From Iris pallida (lineage: Eukaryota; Streptophyta; Magnoliopsida; Asparagales; Iridaceae): a stretch of DNA of 64,000 bases. Positions 26,103 through 39,839 of the stretch are shown here, one piece after another (within the stretch, counting starts at the first letter, position 1; every line of letters starts with the position of its first letter). The notes beneath the pieces are model-generated. The model was not told the origin of the DNA. It made no database searches and saw only the letters and a program-made list of their open reading frames with translations. Where the stretch lies: NCBI GenBank assembly GCA_029216955.1, contig JANAVB010007000.1:2117800-2181799 (forward strand), written 5' to 3'. Position numbers and translations under genes: made by a program.

Positions 26103-26696
26103 AGTTTTTGTGGTGGCCCATGCATGTCAGAGTATATCATATCGGTTATGTTACTGTACCGGTACGAGCCTACGCATCTGACTAAACCTTTAGAAATCTC
26201 AATCCACTCTGCCTTGAAAATTCTCCTAGAAATTCTCTACGTCCTTGAAAACTCCATATTTGCTCTCAATTATACTTCCTTGTTTTTCATATCATTAAAT
26301 CCTCGTCCCTTTTTTTTCGAAGTGACGAATGATCGTGCTGATTAGGATTTACCAGAAACTCTTAAATTATAGTATAATATTGCATGATTATTGAGTTTTG
26401 GTTGTTTATAGATATGAAGGATTTTAGTTGCCATATGCCTAGATATCTGTCGATAGAATTATTAGCAACTAGTTAGAAGATCATAAGACTTTAGTGACCG
26501 TATTTTGAGGAGTAGTGTGACCAAAGGTAGGTAGAAGTCTCCAAGTATTCAGAGTTATAAAATGGCTAGAGAAGGTCATAGAATAATTTTTAGAAATTAA
26601 ATTTGAGGAGATTAAGGTGATAGTTAGACTTTGAATTTTAAGGAATAGTTATGAATTAGAATTTCGAGGATGAAATTATTTTAAGATGGGTAGATT
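26103..26696 (+). other. LARD-B internal region, noncoding
   Basis: Only 594 bp long. It starts AGTTTTTGTGGTGGCCCATG, where a primer binding site should be, and ends with ATTTTAAGATGGGTAGATT, the putative polypurine tract. It has no open frame of note. It is colinear with the LARD-D interior at 12189 onward. Confidence 0.75.
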
Positions 26697-27276
26697 TGTA
26701 ACTCCCCTTCCTGAAAAATTTTTTGAATTTTTTTTTATTTATTTGATTAAAATGGTGATTTTTAAATTTGTATTTTTATAAATAATTATTTAGTTAATTG
26801 TTGCGGTAGATGACTTTAGCCATGGTAGAGTTTTGAAGTACAAGACGACCAAGAATCATGGCACGGACAGTGCAGTAGCGTACTTTGACTAGTGTTTAGC
26901 TATGGTAGGGGAATACCAAGCCATAAGAGTGTCCTAACTAGGAAAACCAGGCCAAATTGCGACATGACCACTATAAATAATTTAATTGATTATTATTAAG
27001 GTTATCGATTATTAGGGAACCCGGTTGTACCAAACTAGTCCGGATCGGATCCGAACCAAGTCCAAGCCCACTTAGTCGGGGTAGTATGTTCAGAGACGAC
27101 CATATAGATGTATGTTATATTGGCATTTTACTTTAGTGATTTAGAAAGCAGTTTGGAAACGATTGTTATAAATATATACATATTATTGTGCTTGCAATAA
27201 GAAATAATATTAGATTGATAATATAGTAAATAAATTTCTTTAACAAATATTTTGGAATTTATGGGATTTATCTAAG

Positions 27277-27352
<76 letters not shown>

Positions 27353-30012
27353 AGTATATTTAAATATATGAAAATTTGGCTTTATATATATATAAATGTC
27401 ATTGTATTTTATTTATGTGAAGTTTGGTATATAAAAATTAAGAATTGAATTTCAGTTTTGATATTACTTATTATTTATTTCTCGTATTTGTATTTATGGT
27501 ATTAATGGTATGTGCGTATATATATAATTATATATATATATATAGATAAATATAGGATTTATAAGAAAACAAATAGAAAAAGAAAGAGAAGAAATAGCAA
27601 GCCCAAACCCCTTAAATCCCAGCTCAACCCAACCACCCCCACAGCCCAAGCAAAATGTAACCCAGCCCATAGAACAGGGCTATAAGCCCGACCCCCACAG
27701 GAGAAATACAAAGCAGCCACCCCGATTACTTAGACTTCAGCCGAACCCGGGGGGGGAGGGGGGGGAACTCGCGTATGAGAGTATAAGTTGATACTCGAGA
27801 GCGAAACCCTAACGACCCTCCAGCGCCGCCCACCTGCTACCTTCCGTGCGCACCTTGGCCACCGCAGCGCCGTCACGCGCGGCCGAAGTCGGCGGAGAAA
27901 CCGGCCATGCGCCCCTGGAAACAGGGGAACAACAACAGCAATTCGGCAGGCCGAACCCCACTTTACAGGTAAAGTACTCACCCCTTGTTCAATCGTTCGT
28001 TGTTTCATTTTTATGTATACGAAGCCAACCTAACCCTCTCGACTCTCCATAAATTAGATCTCAATATAGTCGAGTGATCGGTTTAGAAAATCGATCTAAA
28101 CTTCAGAAAAAAACTGTTTCGAAAACAGTTTCCATGTACCCCAAATACCCATATGCGTGCCCAGTTTCCAAGAAACCCGTTTACTATTTTTGCAGTATAA
28201 TTAAACCAATTTAGAGAAAACATGTAGGGCTTCCTAACCTATTTTGTATATTTAATTTTCATGAAATATACGCAGAGAAAACAGATTTCAAAATCGAGAT
28301 TTTATTATTAAAAATTGTTTTTGAAAACTAGAAATTCTTTCGATCCAACGTGCGTCCCGCCAAACCGGGCGACGTGGTCGCGAACCGAAAGCATCGAAAG
28401 GTGCGTATCAGCTTCGTGGACGTGTGGGCTTTGACGGAATTCAAATTGGTCGCGTGTGCGCGACGAATTTGATGCGTATCCGTCAAAATTCACCGTATCG
28501 GCCTCTGTGCAAGTTTCCTAATTACTTCGTGCACGTTCGTCAGATCGAGATGAAACTTACGCCATCAGGACCGTATCGTTTTTCTGGTCCTGTATACCAA
28601 GTTTGGTCCGATTCTGAGACAGTTGATCGGATTGTCGTTTTGTGGGTCCCACGATCCAATTCAACGGGCGATTTTGTGCACGGCCCACCGGACTCCACAA
28701 TTGGACATACCATTGGGTTCGTATTATCAAAACAAATTCATAGACATGTAGTTTGATGACTTTAAAGACCTTTGACTCTGGTATACTTTTCGGTGCAAAA
28801 CGGGTCCAAGGACGGACACCATTTTTGTCCGAAATTACCGTTTTGCTCCTGTGTCCAGAATTGGACTTAAGGACAGGCAATACTAGATAATTTGACTATT
28901 CTGAAAATATTGGAGATATCTGTTTCAGCTTTCGGAGACATTTGTGGATTTTAGACTTTATGACGTACCAGTTGACGGTATCTTATTGGTTCTTCGTGCT
29001 ACCACCAGGCAAGTATACCTTGCCTCCCTCTACAGTTTATTTTTATGCTTATAGTACACCTGTTGTAGTATGTTATCTTTGGTTACCTTAGTTGTTATAG
29101 ATTTATATGATACCGCGTTTACCAGTTTATTGTCTTGCTTGTATATCAGTATTTCATGACTTGATAGTGTAGTTATACCATGCTTGTTTACGTCATAGAT
29201 CATGCTAGAGTTGTCCTTACCTGTGTCATGACTGAGTTGTACCGTGTCTTCACTTGTATCTTGACTGAGTCGTGTCTGCAAGTATGTGTGAGTGAACTGC
29301 TATTCCTTTATCTTTCCCACAACCTGTGAGTCCACACACGGGGCGAGGGTTGTCCGTTTGCTCCTGCGAGTCCACACACGGGGCGAGGGTGACTTGTCTT
29401 GAAATTGACCTGCGAGTCCACATTCGGGGCGAGGGTTGGTATTCCATTGATCTTCCAGCAGTTCATTTATGCATACTTGATCCCGTATCCGTGTTCATAG
29501 CTACCTGTCAGTAGCCACATGTCAGTCTCATGTATAGTTCCTGTTTATACCCTGGTTATATTATTACATGATTAAACTGTTAGATAGGCATATTTTATGT
29601 ATCTTGCTAGTCCTCTGAGGACCTGATGACCTCTTCAGGTTTAGCGACTGCATGGGGTTAGTTAGCAGAACGGGATGGTAGAGGATTGCGATGTATGATA
29701 CAGGTATTGCTTTTGATATTTCTTTATTATCCTCTCGTGCTTTATATTCCATGCCATGATATATTATGCTTATTTTATAGACTCATATCATTCTTGTAGT
29801 CTAATCGGACAATATGCTAATGGGCTGCAGACCATGACCCATAATTGTTCATTCTTGTTTATATGATTCCTGTGGATTGAGATATAGTTTAGATTAGACA
29901 TGATACCCTACTCTGGACAGCTTATACGTACTCGAGTCGGACTGGAGTCCGCTCGATACGTAGCTGGCTTGCTCACGAGCTCGCATCCGAAAACCGGGTG
30001 CGGATCGTGACA
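26697..30012 (+). repeat. LARD-B 3' LTR
   Basis: This 3,316-bp LTR is free of nested elements and is the best reference for the family. In order it holds an AT-rich start, a (TA)n tract (27283-27350), a TATAAG site near 27781, a GC-rich leader, an AGGTAAAG splice-donor-like site near 27967, and a long AT-rich tail with the three-copy repeat at 29325-29436. It ends at the ccgaa TSD. Confidence 0.88.
27283..27350. repeat. (TA)n tract in LARD-B 3' LTR
   Basis: Unexpanded counterpart of the tracts at 14927-14962 and 16486-17062. Confidence 0.9.
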
Positions 30013-30017
30013 CCGAA

Positions 30018-30425
30018 CTCGGCCTAAGTTCTGTCAGAGTTTTGTCAATTCAGAACATAGATATTGGGACCAAATTTCCATAGTGTTTGTGGCTTTTTGG
30101 ATAAGTGGAGCTAAGATAAATGGATAGGCTTTTTAGATAAGTGGACTGTATATAACCTAAGCCCGTAATATCCGATCGATTTTACATTTTGTGTCCTAGA
30201 CTCAATAAAGGATAAAATACTGAATAAAATATAAAATAACTCAATCTGATTCCTATTCAATTTTCTTTTGGATGATGAATTGAATGCTTGTTGTAGATGC
30301 GGTACGCACTTCGATATTAATTTCACTTGTCCTGAAATGTTAGCAACAATTCATATATTTTGTGTGTCGACTTAAGTTATCATTGATTATCAAATCAGGT
30401 GTGACCATTAGGCAATGGACCAACA
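30018..30425 (-). repeat. Copia 3' LTR, proximal part
   Basis: This is the remainder of the LTR interrupted by LARD-B; it matches 57510-57924. It ends GGACCAACA at 30425. The two parts add to about 1,078 bp against 1,032 bp for the 5' LTR. Confidence 0.85.
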
Positions 30426-30445
30426 ATCTCCTCCATTTTGATAAT
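30426..30445 (-). other. Copia polypurine tract
   Basis: On the minus strand the internal region ends ATGGAGGAGAT directly before the 3' LTR. This is the usual plus-strand priming tract. Confidence 0.6.
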
Positions 30446-30897
30446 TTACAAACTTGAGTCTATACTAAAATATAGCTAATATGTAACTTTGAAATAATAT
30501 ACCTGACTTGTTCTTTGATTCATCGTTTGAATTTTTGAAATTGTGGTATTGCTGTTCTCCCCCTTTGTTATGTACAAAATGTGTAGCTCTTCCGTAATGT
30601 GTGAGGCCGACAATTTAAAAAAAATCACAGACAAAGACAAAGAAACAAAGTAATAACCACAATATACAAGTCACAGCATAAGTAGAAATAGTACCAGTAA
30701 ACTAGAAGACTGAAATATCATAAACTGAACTGAACTGAAGTACTTCAAAAAGTGCATAGAAAGTCATAAGTATAAAAGTTTATCACAAAAAAACTAGATA
30801 AATTCAAACTATAACAGTTTAGACTGGTACAAAAAGCAACTACCAAGATAATCATCTCTAGCAAATAAAACCCAAAAATACTAAACTGAAGTCCGCA
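30446..30897 (-). other. Copia 3' untranslated interior
   Basis: AT-rich sequence between the third ORF and the polypurine tract. No domain or RNA gene is seen. Confidence 0.5.
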
Positions 30898-31899
30898 TCA
30901 CATCTGTGTGTCATCACCTCCAGGAGCAGTAGGTGGATGGGGATCAGAGTAGGCAGTGGTAAGATCAAAGTGCTGAAAACTAGTCTCATTATCAAACCTC
31001 GGTCCAGCAAAACTAGGATGATGGATCATGTGAGCTGGATGTGTAGGGTCATGCGCCAAACTCCAGTGAAGATAAGCTATGATATTCCGCAACAGTTGTG
31101 CCTGCGAGGTGTGTCGAAACTCTGCATCAACATAACTTTGATGACGTTGTTTTGAGAGGGTGATAAACTCATCAAAGCGCTGATAACGTTGCTTAGAGAT
31201 AGCAACAAAGTCATCAAATCATTGATAGAAGTGCAGGTCAAAGCCTGGAGCAAGGGCAGCTGGAGTAGGGGCATCTGGATCATCAGCAGGAGCAGGCTCA
31301 GCATCGGGTGGAGGAGGTGGGTTAGGATAAGTCCTGGATCTAATCAGCTCAGAAGATGTGGAAGAATAAGGACACAAGGCAAGATTGATTCCGAATCTTC
31401 TAAAGATAGCTGCTAGATACATGGGGTATAAAAGGTTACGCCCCGAACGCCTGCAGCTGATCATCCAAGCTGTAAAGGTCTTGGAAACAGAAAATGGAAC
31501 ACCGAAATGCAGATGATACATCGCGGACATCTCATAAAATGTGATCTCATCAAAAGATTCCGTTTTGGAAATCAAAGCGGAGAAAATAAAGCGATATAAT
31601 TCATAAAAATTTTGATCATGGTGCTTTGAGTACACAGTACCATTTCGAGGAACATGTTTAGGGTAACACATAGCCGCCTTGAAAGAATCAAGGGTTACAC
31701 CTTTCGAGAATTGAATATGATGAATATCAACCAAAGTCTCGCCGACATCTGGCATATGAAAGTATTCACTAATGTCGGTTGAGTTAAATCCAATCTCATG
31801 ACCGCCGACATAAGAATAAATGTTATCGTTGTCCTTAACTTGCATATTGCAATAGAACATACGGACAATATTGTTATATATGTTGTCAGCAGTTTCGAA
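30898..31899 (-). pseudogene. Copia third ORF, main part (plant transposon-protein domain)
   Basis: It continues in frame from the N-terminal part: ETADNIYNNIVRMFYCNMQV, then YVGGHEIGFNSTDISEYF, CYPKHVPRNG and FTAWMISCRRSGRNLLYP. A Pro/Ala-rich stretch follows and then a C-terminal segment ending DDTQM at 30898. One in-frame TGA occurs at 31219. The IVRxFYxN and GxxIxFxxxxIxxxF pattern resembles the domain annotated as putative plant transposon protein in many plant LTR elements (Pfam Transposase_32-like; from memory, unverified). With the N-terminal part it totals about 420 residues. Its function is unknown. Confidence 0.65.
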
Positions 31900-32430
31900 C
31901 ACTACCAAAATATCTCATTTTAGCGACGCCAAACGACGTCGCTAAACAGCCACAAAACGTCGCTAACTAAAAATAGCGACGTTTCGGGCATGTCGCGTTA
32001 TTCATGGTCGCTATTAGCAAAAACGTCACTATTCGTCGCCATAGCGACGTAGATCGACGACGCACTATGTCGCTAGTATTAGCGACTTTTACCGACAACA
32101 ACGTTGCTAATTAGCGACGTAACTTTCGTTGTTGATTGTCGCTATACGTTCAGATTTTAGCGACGTTAAATTAGTGATTAACGACGTTGTCCGACGCTAT
32201 ATCTGAGAATTTTTTGGTTGCCACGTTATCATTTTAGCGACGTTTAGCTACGTTACGATACTTGAATACCGACGTCCAGATACTAGATTAGCTGACCTGT
32301 ATAGTTTGCCACGTCAATGAATCTGCAAAGTTTTACGACGATTAGCGATGTTTGGTTCTCAGGTTTACGACGTTCTAGCGACGTAAGTGTGCGTCGCTGA
32401 TCGTTGCTGAACGTCGCCGAACGTTGCTAA
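31900..32430 (-). repeat. CACTA left end with subterminal repeat array
   Basis: The inverted repeat is followed by more than a dozen copies of TAGCGACG or its complement in both orientations. In En/Spm elements such arrays bind the TNPA protein. Confidence 0.85.
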
Positions 32431-33124
32431 TTCCAAAAAAAATAAAAAATAGCAGGCAGTATGCATTTCACATAAATAACAGTTACATTAAAAATATTGT
32501 ATCTGCATTTGTAGTTTCAATTTGCAAATAATAGACCCGGAGCAACCCTCTGTAGAATTCCCAGGGTTCGTCGACCCCTTTGGTGGAACACTCAACACCG
32601 GTAAACCAATATAGAGACAAATAATAATAATGCACTACCAATAATCAAAAAAATAGAATCGAACGGTCAGAAAGACAAGAAATAGCCGGATGGATACAAA
32701 TCCACTACCAAACGGCTATAAAAAGTGTGTCCGATAATATTCAACATAACATAACACAAATAGTCATTCCCGGGATAAAATAAATATATAAACCAATAAA
32801 TACATAAAGGCCCAACAATGGGTCACCAAAACAACAAATGAAAACAAGTCCAATAAAGGACTACACTTGGTCAGGATGAGGAGGAGAAGGCAGTGCCTGA
32901 ACCTGGGACACCAGTAACCTATACTGCTTTGGGTTCAGCATCACCGGTGACGACCCATCAGTAGGAGGAAGAGGGGGCAGTGGAGCCGCTGTAGTCAATA
33001 TGGATGCCGAAGCATGACCAGGAAGTGTCCGCTCCATGGGCAGCAGTCAGGAGTTGGTGGGTGCCATAACAGCCGCCAGCCTCGAAACCTGCTCGCCAAT
33101 GGCCGTCTGCGTCCCCTGTACCGC
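32431..33124. other. CACTA 3' noncoding region
   Basis: This lies between the left subterminal array and the end of the second gene. The minus-strand frame near 33000 is a tail of the second gene's exon; otherwise nothing is recognised. Confidence 0.4.
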
Positions 33125-34520
33125 CTAAATGGAACGATCCATCCTCTCGCCCGTCTCCCTAATGGTGCACTCGAGCATATCAAATCGTGCGGTGAGGGCC
33201 GCATCGTCCGTCTGTGGCTGAGACTGGGGCTGCTCCATCCTCCGCAACAGCTCGTCACGCAGCTCAGTAAGCTGGCGACAGAGTTCCCCCACTCGGACCG
33301 ACTCCTTTGAGGGATGTAGGGAATGCACACTGGCAGAGGAGGCTTTGGATGACTGCGTTGCCACAAAGGCGTCGTAGGATCTTGTACCGTAGTACGTACC
33401 CCTCTGAAGACCACCAACGGCGGTCATCCAGAGCTCGTCCATCGTCCGCGCCGGAGGGAGATGCACGGAAGTACCAGCCCCTCCCTCTGCATATGCATTA
33501 GTAAGCTCACTCTCTAGTCTAAAATACTCATCCTAGAAAAGTACGCATCTTGATAAGCATAATATTTACTACCAACCTAGTTATTCCACGTCTATGGATA
33601 CATTTGCATATTTCATAAGTTATAATAAAGTTAGTGACACGTAAAGTAATACTTACATAGCTTTGCGTGGCCCGATCATTGATGAGCTTTCCGTCCTTCC
33701 GATGGGTAGCCAGGAAGACTGTCACCAAGTTGGGGTTTGTACCCTTCTTTACCTTTTATAATAAAATGTTTATCATTGAAATTAAATATTTTATTACTAC
33801 TTTCATTAAAATAATATATTACAGTAAAATACGTACCAGGCAACAAAAATATTTCGTCATAGAAATCGAGCCACCACACCACTTTCCTGCCTTCGTCCTA
33901 GCCACCTTCGCCTTCTCCGACCGTTCCTTGTACCTAGGAGTGTCGAATCTAGCCTTCATGGCAGTCCACTGCTCGGGCGTGATCCAACCTTGGATCCCTT
34001 TTTCGGAACGATCTCGAGCCTTCTGGTCGTCGATCGCATCCCGGATCAACTTGGCGGCAACGACAAGAAATTGATTCTCAATCGTCTCAGCCCGGTGTGG
34101 TGGATAAAAATATGTTTTCTATAAGAATTAAATTAGTTAGCTATACAATATGCATATTATATAATTTATACTAAAAGCAATATACTTTAGTTACTTTGAA
34201 GTAGGCAAACCAGAATGCCTTCCTCTCGTCCGAGGCATCCGAGTAGTTGATCCAACGCCTGCTGTAGTTGGACCTCAGAAATAGCTCCAATGCCCTCTGA
34301 ACTGACGGGGGCATTGGGTGCAACTGCCCTCTGGTGCCACCTCCTCCTTCACAGCAATCTCGGCTTTAGGAATCACTTTCTTCTTAATAGTAGGAGGAAG
34401 TTCTTCCTTGACTGTCATCTCTACAGTAGGTACCACTACCGACTCAGCAGCAGGAGGAAGCACTACCTCCTCAGTAGCAGGTGCCTCTCTCAAGCAACGT
34501 CCTCGGGTCATGGGTGCCAT
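33125..34520 (-). pseudogene. CACTA second gene, Ptta/En/Spm-type (TNPA-like)
   Basis: Multi-exon minus-strand gene. A first exon (34520 to 34195) starts MAPMTRGRCLREAP and ends RKAFWFAYFK at a GT donor. A second (34118-33837) encodes IRDAIDDQKARDRSEKGIQG, WITPEQW and SEKAKVARTKAGKWCGGSIS, the Ptta/En/Spm family signature (Pfam Transposase_24). A third (about 33752-33662) encodes VFLATHRKDGKLINDRATQ. The last (about 33500-33125) encodes DELWMTAVGG and a helical C-terminus. The start ATG and the RRWINYSDASDER stretch are in different frames, so the first exon has a frameshift. The product would bind the subterminal repeats; splice sites are read by eye. Confidence 0.7.
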
Positions 34521-34619
34521 CTGGTAAGATTGATGGAAACATAGACATTAATTAAGGATTAAACAAAATGACAATATTAGACGTGTAATGTGGAAGATAT
34601 TTTACATTTTATTTTACTT

Positions 34620-37121
34620 TCAATCATCTTCTAAAAATTCATCTTCTTCGTCCTCATCGTCTTCTTCCTCCCCATCTTCGCTTTCATCTACTTTATTTTC
34701 CTTTTCGGATACTTCTACCTCTTCTACACAATTAGATGTGTAATATGGAACTTTCGATGTGTCCATGTCAACTGTATTTGTTACGAGAGGTAGCTCGTCC
34801 TCCTGATAAGCTATTTCGTCAACATCGTAGGTATTTCTGGCTTTAGGCTTGCATACTGCCCACAAGTCCAACCTAGTTGTTCCCCATCTAGGATAAGTAG
34901 TGAAGTAAACTAGTTGAGCCTGACTTGTTAGGACAAATGGTTCGCATCCTTGATATCGACGACGGTAGTTAACATCCACAAGACCATGCTTGTCAATTTT
35001 CTAACCTTGATCATGGATCAGATCGAACCAATCACACCTGAACAACACAATCTTAGCCGGCTCTACGCCGTAGTTATATGTCAACTCCACAATCTCCCGT
35101 AAGATGCTATAGAAATTATTGCCCGAATCTACATCTTTGTAGTTTGTAGATCGGATACACAAACAACTATTTTTGGTCGAATCAAGATCTGAAAAGTTCT
35201 CTCTGATCGGAGCATTTGTTGACTTGAACCTAAACCCATTCACACAATAGCTTGGCCATATTTTGACGAAATAAATGGGCCCCTTGGCTAGAGTTCTAAT
35301 AGACTCATTCTCTAGTATTGTGTCCAGACGATCGACCTAAATACCATAAGATAAGAAATTAAATTCAGCGTTCCGTTAATTACTGTACAAAGTGCATATA
35401 CGAGAAGTAATTACTGCGTAATCTTACATATGAACTCAACCATGAAGGAAATGATTTTTCATTTCCTGTTCCAGTTCTTCATCCATTATGTACTATCTAC
35501 TCGACCTCACCTCATCATTAAATGTGCTAAAAATAACAGCACATATACCAATTAGTGTAATAATAATATTGGATACTATTACATGCATAGATGACGTAAA
35601 TGTGGACATGTTAGTTACTTACCCCTCGAGCTTCTCTACTTCATCCTCGTCGCAGTTGAGCAATATATATAACTGAGTAGCCCTTAGTTCCTCGTCATTC
35701 ATATATCTTTTTTTCATTTTCCCGAAAGTCTTTCCGAAAGCATTGAAGACTTTCAGTATTGCATCATTAGATTCAAGATATCTATCGTCGTTTCTGGGAG
35801 CTCTTGTTCTATTAGTAGCAACATGTGGCTTGAAATACATCGAGCAGAAGTTTATAATCTCCTCGAGAACATAGGTTTCACAAATAGAACCCTCGAATCG
35901 AGCCTTTTTTCACCTTTTTCTTTAGGTGGTTCAAATGTCGCTCAAACGGGTACATCCACCGATAACCGATGGGCCCACCAATACGTGCCTCGTAGGATGG
36001 ATGAATTGACAAATGCTCCATGGAGTCGAAGAACCCAGGAGGGAACACCCTCTCAAGCTTGCACAGCGTTACTACAATATCATTCTCTTACTTTTCTAGA
36101 CGATCGACAAGTAACTTAGTAGAACAAAGATCTCTGAGGAATATGCTCAACTCTGTCAACAGATCCCAAACGACCAACGGTAATAATTCCCGAAATGCTA
36201 TCAAAATTAATCTCTCCATAAATACATGACAGTCGTGGCTCTTCATACCCGTCAGTTTGTTCTCCTTCGGGTTGACGTATTTTCTTAAATTCGACACGTA
36301 TCCGTCAAGAAATTTTAGGCCCTGAATCCACCTATAAAGTCTCACTTTATCCTCCCCGTCTAGTGAGAAAATTGCCTTAGGCTGCTTATACTTTCCATTG
36401 TCTTCCTTTCGGCAAGAACTGTCGATGACAATCGAAGAAGCACGATTTTCCTTCATGTTTTAAATGGAAAGCCTTCGTGCGGTCCATGCAATACGGACAT
36501 GAGATACGACCATGAGTGCTCCATCCAGATAACATTCCATATGTCGAAATGTCATTGATGGTCCACATCAGTGCCGCCCTCATTAGAAGATTCTACTTTC
36601 TAGAAACATCGTAGGTGTTGGCACCTACTTTCTACAGCTGATTTAACTCATCTATTAATGGCTGTAAATACACATCGACATTCCTCTTCGGATTGTTCGA
36701 ACCCGAGATAATAACGGTGAGAAACATATACGGAGTCTTCATACACATCCAAGACGGTAGATTGTACAGAGTGACGATCACAGGCCAACATGAATACTAG
36801 GAGCCCGAAAGTCTGAATGGGGTAAAATCGTCGGAGGAGAGACCTAATCTGACATTACGTGGATCCGAAGCAAAATTTGCATACTCTTGATCAAAGTGCT
36901 TCTAAGCTTCCCCATCAGATGGGTGATCCAACACTCCTTTGATTTGTTCCTATCTATGCTAGCTCATATTTTCTGGAGTCTCCTTCACCATAAACAACCT
37001 CTGCAACCACGGCGTCAACGACAAGTAGTGTATCGAATCGGTAGGCTTCCTTGCACCGGGAGTCCTACTTGAACTTGTTGCCTTGTAGCGATCAGCACCA
37101 CAAAATCTGCACACGTCTTCA
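34620..37121 (-). pseudogene. CACTA tnp2 transposase, C-terminal part (Transposase_21, DUF4218, DUF4216)
   Basis: This resumes tnp2 after the LARD-A insertion: CRFCGADRYKA, WLQRLFMVKETPENMS, FASDPRNVRLGL, LYNLPSWMCMKTPYMFLTV and ALMWTINDISTYGMLSGWST with HGRISCPYC. These are consecutive Transposase_21 blocks. DUF4218 follows (MKSHDCHVFMERLILIAFRE, LTELSIFLRDLCS, GYRWMYPFERHL), then DUF4216 (YSILREIVEL, VVLFRCDWFD-like) and an acidic Glu/Asp tail ending 34620. Stops occur near 36580, 36630, 36790 and 35000, among others, and small frame changes are present. It would be the catalytic transposase in an active element. Confidence 0.85.
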
Positions 37122-37865
37122 TGTCATGACCTGCACCCACTGTTAGGGTACGGGAACGTAACAACGCCCAGCCTACGCCGCAGTGTCGGCGGTAGAACGC
37201 TGTCCTAGGTCACATCATCTAATAATATAATGCTAAGCAGTTTATACTCCCCGAATGGGGGTGACATAGCAGATACAGTCTCCATCACATCTAGGGTAGA
37301 GCATGATAAAGATAGATAAACATGAAATCCAAAGAGATACAGGAGATAGAAGTCTAAGTGTCTAAGATACATAAACCCCAGAAATACATCTCAAAACTCA
37401 ATACAATAATCCACAAAGTAAATATGACTCCAGACAAATGAAATAACTATCTAAACAACCTCTAGTGTGTCTCCTCTAGGCTAGCAGGCAACTTCCAAGC
37501 TATCTGTAAAATTTATCAACAGGTTCAGTCAGGACAGGAGCGAGTACAGTACATCTCAACAGTTCATAACAGGTTAAAAGATATAATCATGCAGTAAAGT
37601 AAGATACAGGTACTGAAAGAAATGCGGTATATAAACAGAGAAAGAACTGTAATAGAAATATCTACTATAAATAGAGAACTAACATGTGGCTAGTGAGTCA
37701 GAGTACAACATGGACATGTAAATGGCATGGGATGATTCTGATAAGACACTACGGAATGATTCTGATAAGATACTACTGGTGTATTATTCACATGTCCACT
37801 TCAACTCTCCCGTACCCCCAATCAATACACAAGGATCCAACCAGGTTATGTTATGATTCTATGTA

Positions 37866-37937
37866 ACGGCCCCCGAAGGGTGGTAAGCCCCCGAAGGGTG
37901 ATAAGCCCCCGAAGGATGGTAAGCCCCCGAAGGGTGG
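37866..37937 (+). repeat. 18-bp tandem repeat in LARD-A LTR
   Basis: Four units of about 18 bp (GCCCCCGAAGGGTGGTAA type) lie head to tail; the other LTR has three at about 44837-44891. Confidence 0.85.
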
Positions 37938-39695
37938 TACATAGTAGACCCATAAATGGGATAAGGATTCCAGGAAGACCCTGTGATCATAAGAGTATAT
38001 GTCACAAGTGATCGAAGAACCAACGAAGCATAGTGATACGTCATGTAAGTAAAACGCACAGAACATAGAGTACCCGATGCTCCCTAAGGATAACATCTCA
38101 AGAAGGGATCCATATAGTAACAATCCGTGTGACCAACGTGACAGTACAAGTAAAGTAATTTAATGCAGGAAATAATTCTAAGCATGATATGAAATGATCA
38201 GAGAATGTACTCGCCTGATATCTGAATGTCCAAGGTAAAGATACTGTCCGAGGAGAGGTGTCTGGCTCCTAATTAGAACAGCACAAGTCACAACATGTCC
38301 AGAAGGGTAATATAAAGCACTACAATGCATTCTACATGAATCTAGGTCAAACTAGGCCAAAGTCAACCCTTGGTCAACTCTGGTCAACTGCACTAGTCAA
38401 ACTAGGTCATGTCCTAACCCAGCAAGTCTTACTAGGCCTAACCAAGACTATCCTAGCAAGCACACATCAATACAAGGCTATACAAGCCAACATACACCCA
38501 ACTCTATATAGCATGCAATTATTCAATACTCAAATAGGCAAGAATTCACATTGGATATACACTAGGTAATCTATTACTTTAAGCTATATATGTCTACACA
38601 TATATACACATGCATACATTGGTATTCAACATTAGGTCTATAATCATGGCATTTCAAATGGTTATATAAACTTATATATTACAACACAATATGCTAACAT
38701 ATATATAATATACATATATAGCTAAGTTAACTATATTCATAAATACTTATTTAAGAGGCTATGTGTGTGTATGTGAACATGGCAAAGGGGAAAGTGAGGG
38801 TTAAATGGGCATACATAGTGTATACATATCAAAGAGTGTCAAAGTGTAAGTGAACAAAGTGTCAAGTGTGATAGTGTCAACATAGTGTAAGGGGGTACAT
38901 AAGATAATAAAGGATTTATGTTAACATAGAACATTACATCTCATTAACTTGTATATTGCATACATTACATACTATGGAACCTACATATTCATTACAAGCC
39001 ATACTTATACATGCTTACATTAGATAGGATACTTACACCTCATACATCATTTATTTAACCATTTACTCATGCTTGGATTCTCTATTTAATTACATAATGT
39101 ATATACATTAACATGGGTTAAAATCAAATAGAACATTATATTACACACAAGGGTGAACAAAATGCATATGCCGAATAGTAACTCCTACTAATAATCAATA
39201 CTGTACCTCTCAGCATGAATTAAAATCTAGGATTAAAGTATGTTATAGATCTATGTGTTAGCTTTCTGAAACTTCAAACGGATCGCATTTTTGTTTCCGG
39301 AAATTCCCGGAATCGTGAAAACACCGAGAACGCGTTTGTCTTTCGTACAGCTGACACTCAAATAATTCTCCAGAAAGTTACAGAAAGAATTAGGCCTATT
39401 AATACATGTTTTTGAAAAGCTAACTTCAATGCGCTTCTTTTTAAAAAAAATGGGAGATTAAATCGAGCTTTGAGCTAGAAGTTATGACATTTCTAATTTA
39501 GGACTGAAATTAAAAACGTGGATAAAAATCAAGACAGATTTAGATAGTTTGAGCCAAAAGAATACATAATATATATCCTAATTATCCACAACAATAATGA
39601 CAATAATAATATGAGGAACCACACTCACAAACTTGATTATATAATCATCATGAACCATTTATTACATATATAAATATAGATACACTCTCATTACA

Positions 39696-39839
<144 letters not shown>
